Below are positions 1 through 6,879 of a DNA stretch of 20,164 nt, in pieces; position 1 is the stretch's first letter; each line of letters opens with the position of its first letter. The stretch is from Lysinibacillus_B sp036662795. GTDB taxonomy: Bacteria; Bacillota; Bacilli; Bacillales_A; Planococcaceae. The stretch is from contig NZ_JBAFWZ010000039.1 of assembly GCF_036662795.1 (NCBI RefSeq), forward strand, positions 1 through 20,164, given 5' to 3'. A program made the position numbers and the translations under genes. The notes beneath the pieces were generated by a model. The model saw only the letters and a program-made list of their open reading frames with translations, made no database searches and was not told the DNA's origin.

Positions 1-1
1 T

Positions 2-1294
2 GGATTTTTAATAGGTATCGGAACAGCCATTTTCAATCCGATTGATACATTCAACCAAATGTGGGGCGCTGTCGAAGCCGCCTGGGAACGAGATGTAATC
101 AACGGCGATGCACGCAGTCGGGCAGCCTTCTTCTCCTACGCGATTGTATCCGCTGTAGGATTAAAAGGCGTTGATAAGCTTGGGAAACTCGGCAAGGCAG
201 CATCCAATATTCCGTACAATGCGATGAAGACCGGCAATCTCAAAGACTTGGTAAAGAACAATGTCTTAGGCTATATGCAGCAAAAAGGAAAGCAGTTAGA
301 AGACCTCTGGAACAGCAACTTCAGTAAAGAGGCCATCACGAAAACTTTCCAGGCTGTGAAGAACTCAGCAATCGTCACCAAAGCACGAAATGTTCTTGAT
401 CCAGATAACATCAAGGCAGTTATGGCTAAAACTTACGAGGATGTCATTAAGGCACCGGCATCCAAGACATGGTCGTGGATGAAGGATCATGTGTTTAATG
501 TGAAAGTACTAGATGGTTTTCAAACGGGCCTAGATGTTGTTGGAGTATTCCCTGGCTTTGGAGAAATTGCAGATGGCATAAATGGCCTTATCTACACAGC
601 ACGAGGCGATGAACTGAATGCCGCTTTATCCTATTCTGCGATGATTCCAATTGTAGGAAATGCGAGTACAGCTGGAAAGTGGATAAATAAAGGCGCAGAT
701 GCAGTGGGTGATGTATCAGATGCTGCTGGGAAGACGAAAAAGACTGTTAATGATGATGTGACGGGTAAGGGTTCTAGCATAGGTAGTAAAATTGAGGTAC
801 CTTACGGAACGCATATTATTAAAAATGGTAACAAAAAAGTATTAGAACCGAATATAAAGTATAAAACAGAAGAAGGATATACTTATGAAACCAATGAATT
901 TGGTCGAATTGAAAGTGTAGAGGCTGATTTACAGCTTGGCAAAGGAACGAGAAATCAATATGCTCAAAGTAATGTTGGTGAAAAAGATCGAATCAAAGGT
1001 AAGTATCCAGAAAGAGATGATGGCGGTCATCTAATTGGTAGTCAATTTAAAGGTTCGGGGGATATTGATAATTTGGTTCCGATGAATTCCCAAATTAATG
1101 AAGCTGGTGGAAAATGGCATCAGATGGAACAAGAGTGGGCATCAGCATTAGCCAGAGAAGGGGGCAGTGCAAAAGTAAAAATAAAACCTCAATTTACTGG
1201 TGATTCTGCTAGACCTGATAGTTTTATAGTAGAGTACTCAATCGATGGTGGCAGGAAGAAAAAGGTTACAATACAAAATCAAATCGGAGGTTAG
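2..1294 (+). CDS. Polymorphic toxin, 3' end of gene (pre-toxin PT-TG region + DNA/RNA non-specific endonuclease tip)
   Basis: The reading frame is open from base 2, so the 5' end lies outside the window; the ATG at 59 is internal. The visible 430 residues contain a helical region, then a PT-TG pre-toxin segment (about 525-760, with VVGVFPGFGEIADGINGL and an ALSYSAMIPIVG hydrophobic stretch), then a linker ending DDVTGKG and a variable tip. The tip contains DDGGHLIGSQF with the likely catalytic His codon at 1028-1030, and DIDNLVPM, as expected for the Endonuclea_NS_2 type of DNA/RNA non-specific nuclease. Proteins of this build in Bacillales are usually LXG effectors exported by the type VII secretion system against competing cells; the LXG domain itself is not in view. 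The immunity gene follows 7 bp downstream. The family call for the tip is firm; the secretion route is inferred from the family. Confidence 0.85.
   Translation, partial: GFLIGIGTAIFNPIDTFNQMWGAVEAAWERDVINGDARSRAAFFSYAIVSAVGLKGVDKLGKLGKAASNIPYNAMKTGNLKDLVKNNVLGYMQQKGKQLEDLWNSNFSKEAITKTFQAVKNSAIVTKARNVLDPDNIKAVMAKTYEDVIKAPASKTWSWMKDHVFNVKVLDGFQTGLDVVGVFPGFGEIADGINGLIYTARGDELNAALSYSAMIPIVGNASTAGKWINKGADAVGDVSDAAGKTKKTVNDDVTGKGSSIGSKIEVPYGTHIIKNGNKKVLEPNIKYKTEEGYTYETNEFGRIESVEADLQLGKGTRNQYAQSNVGEKDRIKGKYPERDDGGHLIGSQFKGSGDIDNLVPMNSQINEAGGKWHQMEQEWASALAREGGSAKVKIKPQFTGDSARPDSFIVEYSIDGGRKKKVTIQNQIGG
261..772 (+). repeat. Conserved pre-toxin repeat, copy A (inside the full-length toxin gene)
   Basis: This 512-bp segment recurs without indels at 2249-2760 (offset 1988), and its last 314 bp recur at 3831-4144 (offset 3373). 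It encodes the part of the toxin before the variable tip and ends at the DDVTGKG linker, where the three copies diverge completely. It gives the homology through which the orphan tips could replace the active one. Confidence 0.9.
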
Positions 1295-1301
1295 TTAAAT
1301 T

Positions 1302-1781
1302 ATGGAAAAACAGATGGAGCAGATGTACCCTATCATAGCAGAACATATTATTGAGATGATACCTGATGGTAATTGGAATGAGATTTACTTGTATGCAGAA
1401 ATATTAGACGGTTCTAGAGAAGTATACTTTTATTTTAATACTTCGGAGAATGAGGATTTTATGTATTCTCACGATATTCCAGAAGAATTTAATGTAAGTG
1501 AAAAAAATTATGATAGATTGTTATTAGAATTACAAACTAAATTTAATGATTTAAGACAAATATTTATTGAAAACCATCAAGAGCCATGGACGAATTTAAC
1601 GCTAACATTAAAGTATCCTGGAAAGATAAAAATTAATTATAGTTATGAAGACGTAATAAATTCAACAATATCCCCTACTCAACGACAAATGATTTTTGAA
1701 TATCAAAACTTAGGTTTATTACCTGAAAACGAAACAAATATACAGTTTGTAAAAAATTATGTGAATAATCAAAGTGAATAG
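1302..1781 (+). CDS. YezG-family (DUF600) immunity protein
   Basis: This 159-residue acidic cytoplasmic protein should bind and neutralise the nuclease tip encoded just upstream. Family hallmarks are visible: EIYLYAEI near residue 25, EVYFYFN, YSHDIPEEFNVSE in the middle, EPWTNLTLTL near residue 90, and SPTQRQMIFEYQNLGL near the C-terminus, all typical of YezG/DUF600 proteins paired with LXG nuclease toxins. It begins 7 bp after the toxin stop with a CGGAGG ribosome-binding site about 10 bp before the ATG, so toxin and antidote are almost certainly co-transcribed. The gene is more AT-rich than the conserved toxin part, which is common for exchangeable immunity genes. Inhibition of this particular toxin is inferred from position and family. 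Confidence 0.85.
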   Translation: MEKQMEQMYPIIAEHIIEMIPDGNWNEIYLYAEILDGSREVYFYFNTSENEDFMYSHDIPEEFNVSEKNYDRLLLELQTKFNDLRQIFIENHQEPWTNLTLTLKYPGKIKINYSYEDVINSTISPTQRQMIFEYQNLGLLPENETNIQFVKNYVNNQSE

Positions 1782-2067
1782 TGATAATATGAACCTTAGC
1801 AATTTAAGTTTTGACTAGCTATATTACTTAACAAAATTTTTGGTGGCTTAAACCACTTGATGTTAGACTATTAAGAAATTAATAAACATTTAGAGTGTTA
1901 AAAGACTTATTCTATCTAAAAAGCTCTTATATTTTATTAATTATCTATGTTGGAAAGCAGATATACGAGATTGGTTATATTGAAAAGTATAGAGAATGAT
2001 CATATAAATTAATCGATTTATATTTAGGTAAGAGAACGCCGAAGCTCGTGGCGAATAAAAGTACAAT

Positions 2068-2208
2068 ATGGAAACAGTACTTACCCCAGTCATAAGACAA
2101 TTAAAACACCTTCAAGAGAATGCCCTCATGTAGTAAATGTTGGGACAACTTGAAGGTGTTTTGCATTGGCAACGAGAATTAGCTTCTAGTGAAAGAGCAG
2201 AGGATAAC
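2068..2208 (+). pseudogene. Decayed ORF fragment between toxin cassettes
   Basis: One frame reads through from an ATG at 2068 for 21 codons, meets TAG TAA at 2131-2136, then continues in the same frame from an ATG at 2137 for 23 more codons to a TAG. Both halves look like one helical protein (TPVIRQLKHLQENALM, then MLGQLEGVLHWQRELASSERA). This is what a degraded gene piece, perhaps a leftover of toxin or helper sequence, would look like. The origin is not recognised, and a chance open frame cannot be excluded. Confidence 0.3.
2103..2162 (+). terminator. 14-bp perfect inverted repeat with 32-nt loop
   Basis: AAAACACCTTCAAG (2103-2116) is exactly repeated inverted at 2149-2162, and the right arm ends in TTTT. 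It could end transcription from the first toxin/immunity pair, although it lies 320 bp past the immunity stop and the loop is long. It could equally be a remnant of a mobile or recombination boundary. Confidence 0.4.
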
Positions 2209-2248
2209 TGTGATTAGATCTATAATTCATGTGCATAATAACACTCCC

Positions 2249-2760
2249 ATGTCTTCGGCTATATGCAGCAAAAAGGAAAGCAGTTAGAAGACCTCTGGAA
2301 CAGCAACTTCAGTAAAGAGGCCATCACGAAAACTTTCCAGGCTGTGAAGAACTCAGCAATCGTCACCAAAGCACGAAATGTTCTTGATCCAGATAACATC
2401 AAGGCAGTTATGGCTAAAACTTACGAGGATGTCATTAAGGCACCGGCATCCAAGACATGGTCGTGGATGAAGGATCATGTGTTTAATGTGAAAGTACTAG
2501 ATGGTTTTCAAACGGGCCTAGATGTTGTTGGAGTATTCCCTGGCTTTGGAGAAATTGCAGATGGCATAAATGGCCTTATCTACACAGCACGAGGCGATGA
2601 ACTGAATGCCGCTTTATCCTATTCAGCAATGATCCCAATTGTAGGAAATGCGAGTACAGCAGGAAAGTGGATAAATAAAGGCGCCGGTGCAGTGGATGAT
2701 GTATCAGATGCTGCAGGGAAGACAAAAAAGACTGTTGATGATGATGTGGCGGGTAAGGGT
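2249..2760 (+). repeat. Conserved pre-toxin repeat, copy B (orphan cassette 1)
   Basis: This copy aligns with 261-772 without gaps. By eye, 2257-2624 is identical to 269-636, while the remaining 136 bases carry about 11 differences. Several of those variants (TCAGCAATGATCCC, GGCGCC, GTGGATGA) are shared with copy C rather than copy A, so the copy is mosaic. Confidence 0.9.
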
Positions 2761-3225
2761 GTTACAAATGAAGTAATCAGAGATGGAAGTCATATTAGTA
2801 AAACTGGAGTATTGAAACCGAATATTAAATATCAAGCAGGGGAATATGATTATCATTATAAGACAGATGAAATTGGGAGAATTAATGAGTTTAATGCTGA
2901 TGACTTAAAATTAACAGAACGTGATAATAGATTACCACATAAGTCTAATACACCTGGTAAAGAACCAGGGGATCATGCTGGGCACCTAGCTGCAGATAGA
3001 TTTGGGGGATCTCCTGATTATGATAATCTCGTTTCTCAATCGAGTGATGTTAATTTAAGTAAGTACAAGAAGTTAGAGAATAAATGGGCTAAAGCAATAG
3101 AAGAAGGGAAGCAAGTTTCAGTTAATGTTAAAGTTAATTATGATGATGATAGTTTAAGGCCTATAAGTTTTGAAGTAAAATATGTGATTGATGGTGTTGT
3201 TAAAAAACAAGTACTTGAAAATTAG
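2263..3225 (+). CDS. Orphan toxin cassette 1: truncated PT-TG region + DNA/RNA non-specific endonuclease tip
   Basis: The frame gives 320 residues from an ATG at 2263 that is an internal Met codon of the full-length toxin. No Shine-Dalgarno sequence precedes it, so the cassette is probably silent unless recombined onto a complete toxin. Residues 1-165 repeat the pre-toxin region and end DDVAGKG. The tip carries PGDHAGHLAADRFGG with the probable catalytic His codon at 2983-2985, and YDNLVSQ. It aligns along its length with the first toxin tip (LKPNIKY, TDEIGRI, final VKYVIDG), so the two tips are diverged members of one nuclease family. The second immunity gene starts 12 bp later. It could also be a degraded full gene that lost its 5' part. 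Confidence 0.75.
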   Translation: MQQKGKQLEDLWNSNFSKEAITKTFQAVKNSAIVTKARNVLDPDNIKAVMAKTYEDVIKAPASKTWSWMKDHVFNVKVLDGFQTGLDVVGVFPGFGEIADGINGLIYTARGDELNAALSYSAMIPIVGNASTAGKWINKGAGAVDDVSDAAGKTKKTVDDDVAGKGVTNEVIRDGSHISKTGVLKPNIKYQAGEYDYHYKTDEIGRINEFNADDLKLTERDNRLPHKSNTPGKEPGDHAGHLAADRFGGSPDYDNLVSQSSDVNLSKYKKLENKWAKAIEEGKQVSVNVKVNYDDDSLRPISFEVKYVIDGVVKKQVLEN

Positions 3226-3237
3226 AGGTGAAAAAAG

Positions 3238-3705
3238 ATGACTAAAATATTCGAAGATTATTTATCAGAACTACAAACTGATATGGTAGCAATTTGTTTA
3301 GAGTATGTTGAAGATAAGGCTGAAGATTTCTATATATATTGTTCATATGAACCTAAAATGTATTTTTTTGATGTATTCTATAAAATAAATGGCCATGTGG
3401 TACTTAAGAATGATTTAAATAGTGCAGTTAATGAGAACATTACTAACTCAATAGTTTATGATACATCAGAAGATAGACAAGAAGCAGTATTAGACATTGG
3501 ATTAAAGAATCTAAAGGAAATTCATAATAAATGCAAAGGTTTTGGAAGAGAAATGCCTACCGAAATAAAACTACATTATGATGTGAAGAAAAATAAATTG
3601 AATGCTAAGTATCGATATGAATTAATTTATACAAATGATGACGAGCTATTACCAGATGATATTTTTGATTATTGGTTCGAAGAAGTAAAAAAAAGTGATA
3701 TTTAA
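3238..3705 (+). CDS. Probable immunity protein for orphan toxin 1 (YezG-like architecture)
   Basis: This acidic protein of 155 residues begins 12 bp after the orphan toxin, with GAGGTGA spaced 6 bases before the ATG. Unlike the toxin fragment, it can clearly be translated on its own. Its plan resembles the YezG/DUF600 antidotes (helix, FYIYCSYE strand, a middle helix, then EIKLHYDVKKNKLNAKYRYE strands and a C-terminal acidic helix), but the YezG signature motifs are not conserved, so I only propose a distant relationship. The expected role is binding the nuclease tip encoded upstream. An orphan immunity gene that stays expressed would protect the cell against siblings that deploy this tip. 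The function is inferred from position. Confidence 0.7.
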   Translation: MTKIFEDYLSELQTDMVAICLEYVEDKAEDFYIYCSYEPKMYFFDVFYKINGHVVLKNDLNSAVNENITNSIVYDTSEDRQEAVLDIGLKNLKEIHNKCKGFGREMPTEIKLHYDVKKNKLNAKYRYELIYTNDDELLPDDIFDYWFEEVKKSDI

Positions 3706-3732
3706 GGAATACCTTGATTACTAAATGATATG

Positions 3733-3791
3733 CTCTCCATTCGATAGACAGATAAAAAAGTATAATCTGTTTATCAAATGGGGAGTTTTTT
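3733..3791 (+). terminator. Rho-independent terminator after orphan cassette 1 (repeated hairpin)
   Basis: Arms 3733-3753 and 3765-3785 form a 21-bp stem with one mismatch and two G-U pairs, followed by six T. It lies 28 bp after the immunity stop. A closely related hairpin ends the next cassette at 5224-5281. Confidence 0.85.
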
Positions 3792-3803
3792 ATGTAAAAG
3801 AAA

Positions 3804-4487
3804 GTGTTTTCAACTGAAACGTTAAGTGAAGCATCCAAGACATGGTCGTGGATGAAGGATCATGTGTTTAATGTGAAAGTACTAAATGGTTTCCAAACGG
3901 GTCTAGATGCGGCTGGATTATTCCCTGGTTTTGGAGAAATTGCAGATGGCATAAATGGTCTTATCTACACAGCACGAGGCGATACTCTGAATGCCGCTTT
4001 ATCCTATTCAGCAATGATCCCAATTGTAGGGAACGCGAGTACAGCTGGAAAGTGGATAAATAAAGGCGCCGATGCAGTGGATGAAGTATCAGATGCTGTT
4101 GGGAAGACGAATAAAAGTGTTAATGATGATGTGACGGGTAAGGGGGGAGGAGACCCTGATTTAATAGAGGTTGAAATTTCAAGAAATAAATACCCAGAGT
4201 CAACAAAGCATATTGAGGATGCAATAGCTAATGGGCAACCAGAAGTTTTGACAATTGATAGGTCGGGTTCAAAAGCTAATCGTAAGGCATCACTGAAAGG
4301 TATAGATAAAGTTCCAGGAAAGGATTTAGATGAATATCCACCAGCTATGTTTAAAGAAGGTGGGGATGGTGCAAGTGTTAGACCTATTAATCCTTCTGAT
4401 AATAGAGGTTCAGGGTCAACTTTTGGACACAAATTAAGACCATATCCAAATGGAACCAAAGTAAAATATAAGATAACTGATGATTAA
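3804..4487 (+). CDS. Orphan toxin cassette 2: truncated PT-TG region + NucA/NucB-type DNase tip
   Basis: The frame opens at a GTG (3804) with no convincing ribosome-binding site. About nine residues later it enters the repeated pre-toxin region (from SKTWSWMKDH) and runs to the DDVTGKG linker. The new tip contains DLDEYPPAMFKEGG, then SVRPINPSDNRGSGSTFG and a final PNGTKVKYKI, the core of the DNase_NucA_NucB family (sporulation-type extracellular DNases), in which the DEYP Asp/Glu pair belongs to the active site. The likely activity is metal-dependent DNA cleavage. The DUF2625 gene follows 23 bp downstream. As with cassette 1, the missing front end and weak start suggest a silent reserve tip. 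The nuclease call is strong; expression is doubtful. Confidence 0.78.
   Translation: MFSTETLSEASKTWSWMKDHVFNVKVLNGFQTGLDAAGLFPGFGEIADGINGLIYTARGDTLNAALSYSAMIPIVGNASTAGKWINKGADAVDEVSDAVGKTNKSVNDDVTGKGGGDPDLIEVEISRNKYPESTKHIEDAIANGQPEVLTIDRSGSKANRKASLKGIDKVPGKDLDEYPPAMFKEGGDGASVRPINPSDNRGSGSTFGHKLRPYPNGTKVKYKITDD
3831..4144 (+). repeat. Conserved pre-toxin repeat, copy C (orphan cassette 2, shorter)
   Basis: This copy corresponds to 458-771 without indels and begins abruptly at GCATCCAAGACATGG. It has more substitutions against copies A and B than they have against each other. It ends at the same linker point as the other copies, just before the NucA/NucB-type tip. Confidence 0.88.
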
Positions 4488-4510
4488 ATTTAAAAATATA
4501 GGAGGAAAAA

Positions 4511-5158
4511 ATGAGTAATATAGATAATAATTTATGGCATGAAATAAACGACATGTTGATGAGTTCCAATAGGCGATTAGTATTAAATTCAGATGGATTA
4601 GAGTATGGGGTAAAATCTATTAATGTATTACAAATAACATCAAAATCAGCATTAGGCTCAATAATATTAAATACATCTGGGATAGTAATAGATAATTGGA
4701 TTAGAATACTAGGACACGACAGTAATATTAATAGAGGTATACTGTCATATAATTCAATTGGTGAAAATGGAGTGGCAACGAAGGTTGATAAAATGTTAAT
4801 AGTTGCAGATGATGTTGTTGGAGGACTTTTTGCATTAAATGCTGGGGCTTTTTCTGAAGGAAAAGGTGAAGTATGGTATTTTGCTCCAGATACGTTAGTG
4901 TGGGAGTCATTGGAAATGCAATATTCAGAGTTTATAGCTTGGGCTGTACAAGGAAATGTAGATGAATTTTATAGTAATATGAGGTGGAGTACATGGAAAG
5001 AAGATTGTAAAAATGTTAAATTCAATGAGGCTATATTGATATATCCATTTTTATGGTCTAATGAAATACAATTAGAAAAGGCAGATAAAAAAATAGTTCC
5101 AGCTGAAGAATTACTAAAAATAAATCAAGAATATAGTAAAAAGTTTAAATTAAGTTAA
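4511..5158 (+). CDS. DUF2625-family protein, probable immunity protein for the NucA/NucB-type toxin
   Basis: This 215-residue protein has a perfect AGGAGG six bases before the ATG. DUF2625 hallmarks are visible: LQITSKSALGSIILNTSGIV near residue 40, WIRILG, then LIVADDVVGGLFALNAGAF (about 97-115), VWYFAPDTLVWE, FIAWAVQGN with FYSNMRW, and YPFLW before the C-terminus. DUF2625 proteins have no well established biochemical role that I know of, but here the gene occupies exactly the antidote position behind a toxin tip and ahead of the cassette terminator. The immunity role is therefore inferred from context, and the family assignment from sequence. The DNA is AT-rich, like the other two immunity genes. 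Confidence 0.8.
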   Translation: MSNIDNNLWHEINDMLMSSNRRLVLNSDGLEYGVKSINVLQITSKSALGSIILNTSGIVIDNWIRILGHDSNINRGILSYNSIGENGVATKVDKMLIVADDVVGGLFALNAGAFSEGKGEVWYFAPDTLVWESLEMQYSEFIAWAVQGNVDEFYSNMRWSTWKEDCKNVKFNEAILIYPFLWSNEIQLEKADKKIVPAEELLKINQEYSKKFKLS

Positions 5159-5223
5159 TAATGATAGAATGCATAGCAATGAAAAAAGGGACTATTACAT
5201 CATGTAGTAAATAGTAAAATATA

Positions 5224-5281
5224 CTCCCCGTTAGATAGGCAGATAAAGAATTAAATCTGTTTATTTAGTGGGGAGTTTTTC
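5224..5281 (+). terminator. Rho-independent terminator after orphan cassette 2 (repeated hairpin)
   Basis: Arms 5224-5244 and 5255-5275 pair over 21 positions if five G-U pairs are allowed, followed by six T. The left arm matches that of the hairpin at 3733 in 16 of 21 positions, and substitutions keep the stem paired. It lies 65 bp after the DUF2625 stop. Confidence 0.85.
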
Positions 5282-5404
5282 TATATTGAAAAGAGGTTTA
5301 TAACTGATTAGCCTTTTAATATATTGATGAAGTTCATCATTCAATTGCAGAAATTTTTCAGTTATTTCCTGTTGATGAAAGAACGATATAAGTGAAGTCG
5401 AATG

Positions 5405-5448
5405 AAAAATGAACCGCCTAATCAAGTTCGATATGGGCAGTTCATTTT
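5405..5448 (-). terminator. Terminator of the zinc-ribbon/TPR gene (minus strand)
   Basis: Read on the minus strand, AAATGAACTGCC (5447-5436) pairs with GGCGGTTCATTT (5418-5407) with one G-U pair and runs into a short T tract. It sits about 35 bp past the stop of the minus-strand gene. Confidence 0.65.
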
Positions 5449-5483
5449 ATTCTAAGTAACTCCTTGTGTACATGGGAAGTAGT

Positions 5484-6635
5484 TTATTTTTTATACCACT
5501 GAATGTCTGTCCCAGTGCCGGTCATTTCAATGACACCTGCTTTACGTAGTTCACGAATAACCTTAGTAATCGTTGCTAAGCTGATGTCTGGACATGCCTG
5601 TTGAATATCGCCTTTTTTGAAGAAGCCTTGCTGCTCGTAAATAAAAGCTTCGACTTGCTGACTTTTCGTTCTTTTTTGTTGAGTTTTTTTCTTTTTACTT
5701 TTTCTATCTAATTTTCGGACACGTGCCCCCATGAACGCTTCAGCAAGAGGGTAAAATGTTGAAATGTCCTCGGATGATAATGTTAGATAGCGAGGAAGCT
5801 TGTCTGACTGTAAATTTGCGGTACTACCTGCTTCAATTAATTTTGTTTGAGTCGGTAAAGCTTCATATTTATTTTTTGACTCGGTAGCAGCAATAAAACT
5901 CGTGCAGATACCATGAGCAAGTAATTCTCGTAATCGAGTTGCTTCTAAATGTGGATAAGCTTCAGCCGCAATCATCATTTGATGTAAGTGGTGAATCGCT
6001 TGCTTGTAATTTCTAAGCTGCATGAGCAAGTTTGCAATAGAAAGATGTGATTCTACTTGATTCGGGTCGACTTCAATCGATTTTTCAAAAGCAGCCATAG
6101 CTAGCTCTGGTCTTGAGCCTGTTAAATAGAGATTACCAAGCTTGTTCCATAATAAGCCGTTCATTGGCGTAGCTGCAATTAACTTTAGGTAATGTTCCTC
6201 TCCATCCGTAGCGTATGGTGGTTCATAGCCGTCAGAAAGTTGAATTTCTCCAAAATGTACAGGTAAATTTCTTTGGGGTGCCATCAAAGCACTCATTGTG
6301 AACATTAATAATTCTGGTGAATCTTTCCATGGACCACCTGCATTACAATGCTTACAGCGGAAATAGCCAGTAAGCTGCTGTGATTGTTTCTTCCCATTGA
6401 CAGAAACTGAAATAGCGACTATTCCTATATCGTATTTTCCAGAATGTCCACATTTCCCACACTTCATCATCATTTCATTCTTAGGCTGAGGTGTTTCGAT
6501 TTTTTTGAGTTGGTCGACGATTGATTTAACATAAATGCCCCCTAAATGCTTGAAAGTTGGTGAAGTAGGGATATTAGTAAGTGGTTGATTCGTTAGAGCG
6601 TGAATAAGTTTCGGGTTAATTTGTTTTCCAGACAT
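5484..6635 (-). CDS. Zinc-ribbon / TPR / winged-helix protein of unknown function
   Basis: The protein has 383 residues. The start at 6635 (MSGKQINPK) is chosen because GGAGG precedes it by 5 bases; the frame extends 11 codons further up without such a site. The N-terminal part has two Cys pairs (C59/C62 and C94/C97), likely one zinc ribbon. Residues about 162-229 form two TPR helices pairs (GLLWNKLGNLYLTGSRPELA; AIHHLHQM). A very basic stretch (KSKKKKTQQKRTK, about 315-327) leads into a C-terminal winged-helix-like domain (GDIQQACPDISLATITKVIR, then GVIEMTGTG). The layout suggests a cytoplasmic DNA- or RNA-binding regulator with a protein-interaction module. I do not recognise a named family. 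The gene stands alone, with its own terminator, and is convergent with the toxin cassettes. Confidence 0.75.
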   Translation of the reverse strand: MSGKQINPKLIHALTNQPLTNIPTSPTFKHLGGIYVKSIVDQLKKIETPQPKNEMMMKCGKCGHSGKYDIGIVAISVSVNGKKQSQQLTGYFRCKHCNAGGPWKDSPELLMFTMSALMAPQRNLPVHFGEIQLSDGYEPPYATDGEEHYLKLIAATPMNGLLWNKLGNLYLTGSRPELAMAAFEKSIEVDPNQVESHLSIANLLMQLRNYKQAIHHLHQMMIAAEAYPHLEATRLRELLAHGICTSFIAATESKNKYEALPTQTKLIEAGSTANLQSDKLPRYLTLSSEDISTFYPLAEAFMGARVRKLDRKSKKKKTQQKRTKSQQVEAFIYEQQGFFKKGDIQQACPDISLATITKVIRELRKAGVIEMTGTGTDIQWYKK

Positions 6636-6879
6636 ATAGACCTCCAAGTTTTTTGTATAGCATAACATAATTGTCTTATAAATCTTGTTAGAATAAATAG
6701 AGAAATTAGAATGGATTTAAGGTTTATGTTATTAAATTGCAATAGTTATTTAACTATCTCATTGTTATTGAGGGACCTTTTTAAAATACAAATTCCGGAT
6801 TTTAAATTGTAAAAAATTTCTTTTTTAATTATTTGTCATTATATATAATGAGCTTATACGATAAAGGGAAGTGATGAAT
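6636..6879 (+). promoter_or_regulatory. Divergent promoter region; probable -10 for the EcsC gene at 6844
   Basis: This is a very AT-rich gap between two divergent genes. A perfect TATAAT at 6844-6849 lies 30 bp before the plus-strand start; the -35 is poor (TTTTTT at 6821-6826 at 17-bp spacing). No hairpin or known leader is seen. Confidence 0.4.

Larger units (their letters stand above)
1782..2248 (+). other. Inter-cassette spacer without an intact gene
   Basis: There are about 470 AT-rich bases between the first immunity gene and the second cassette. No intact gene is visible. The right part holds a decayed frame (2068-2208) overlapped by a 14-bp perfect inverted repeat (2103-2116/2149-2162). 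The left part shows stop codons in all frames I followed. Confidence 0.6.

Noticed and set aside
4004..4459. Minus-strand frame of 151 codons inside the NucA/NucB-type cassette
   Set aside because: It lies fully antisense to a recognisable toxin tip and has a low-complexity Ser/Pro-rich composition; shadow.
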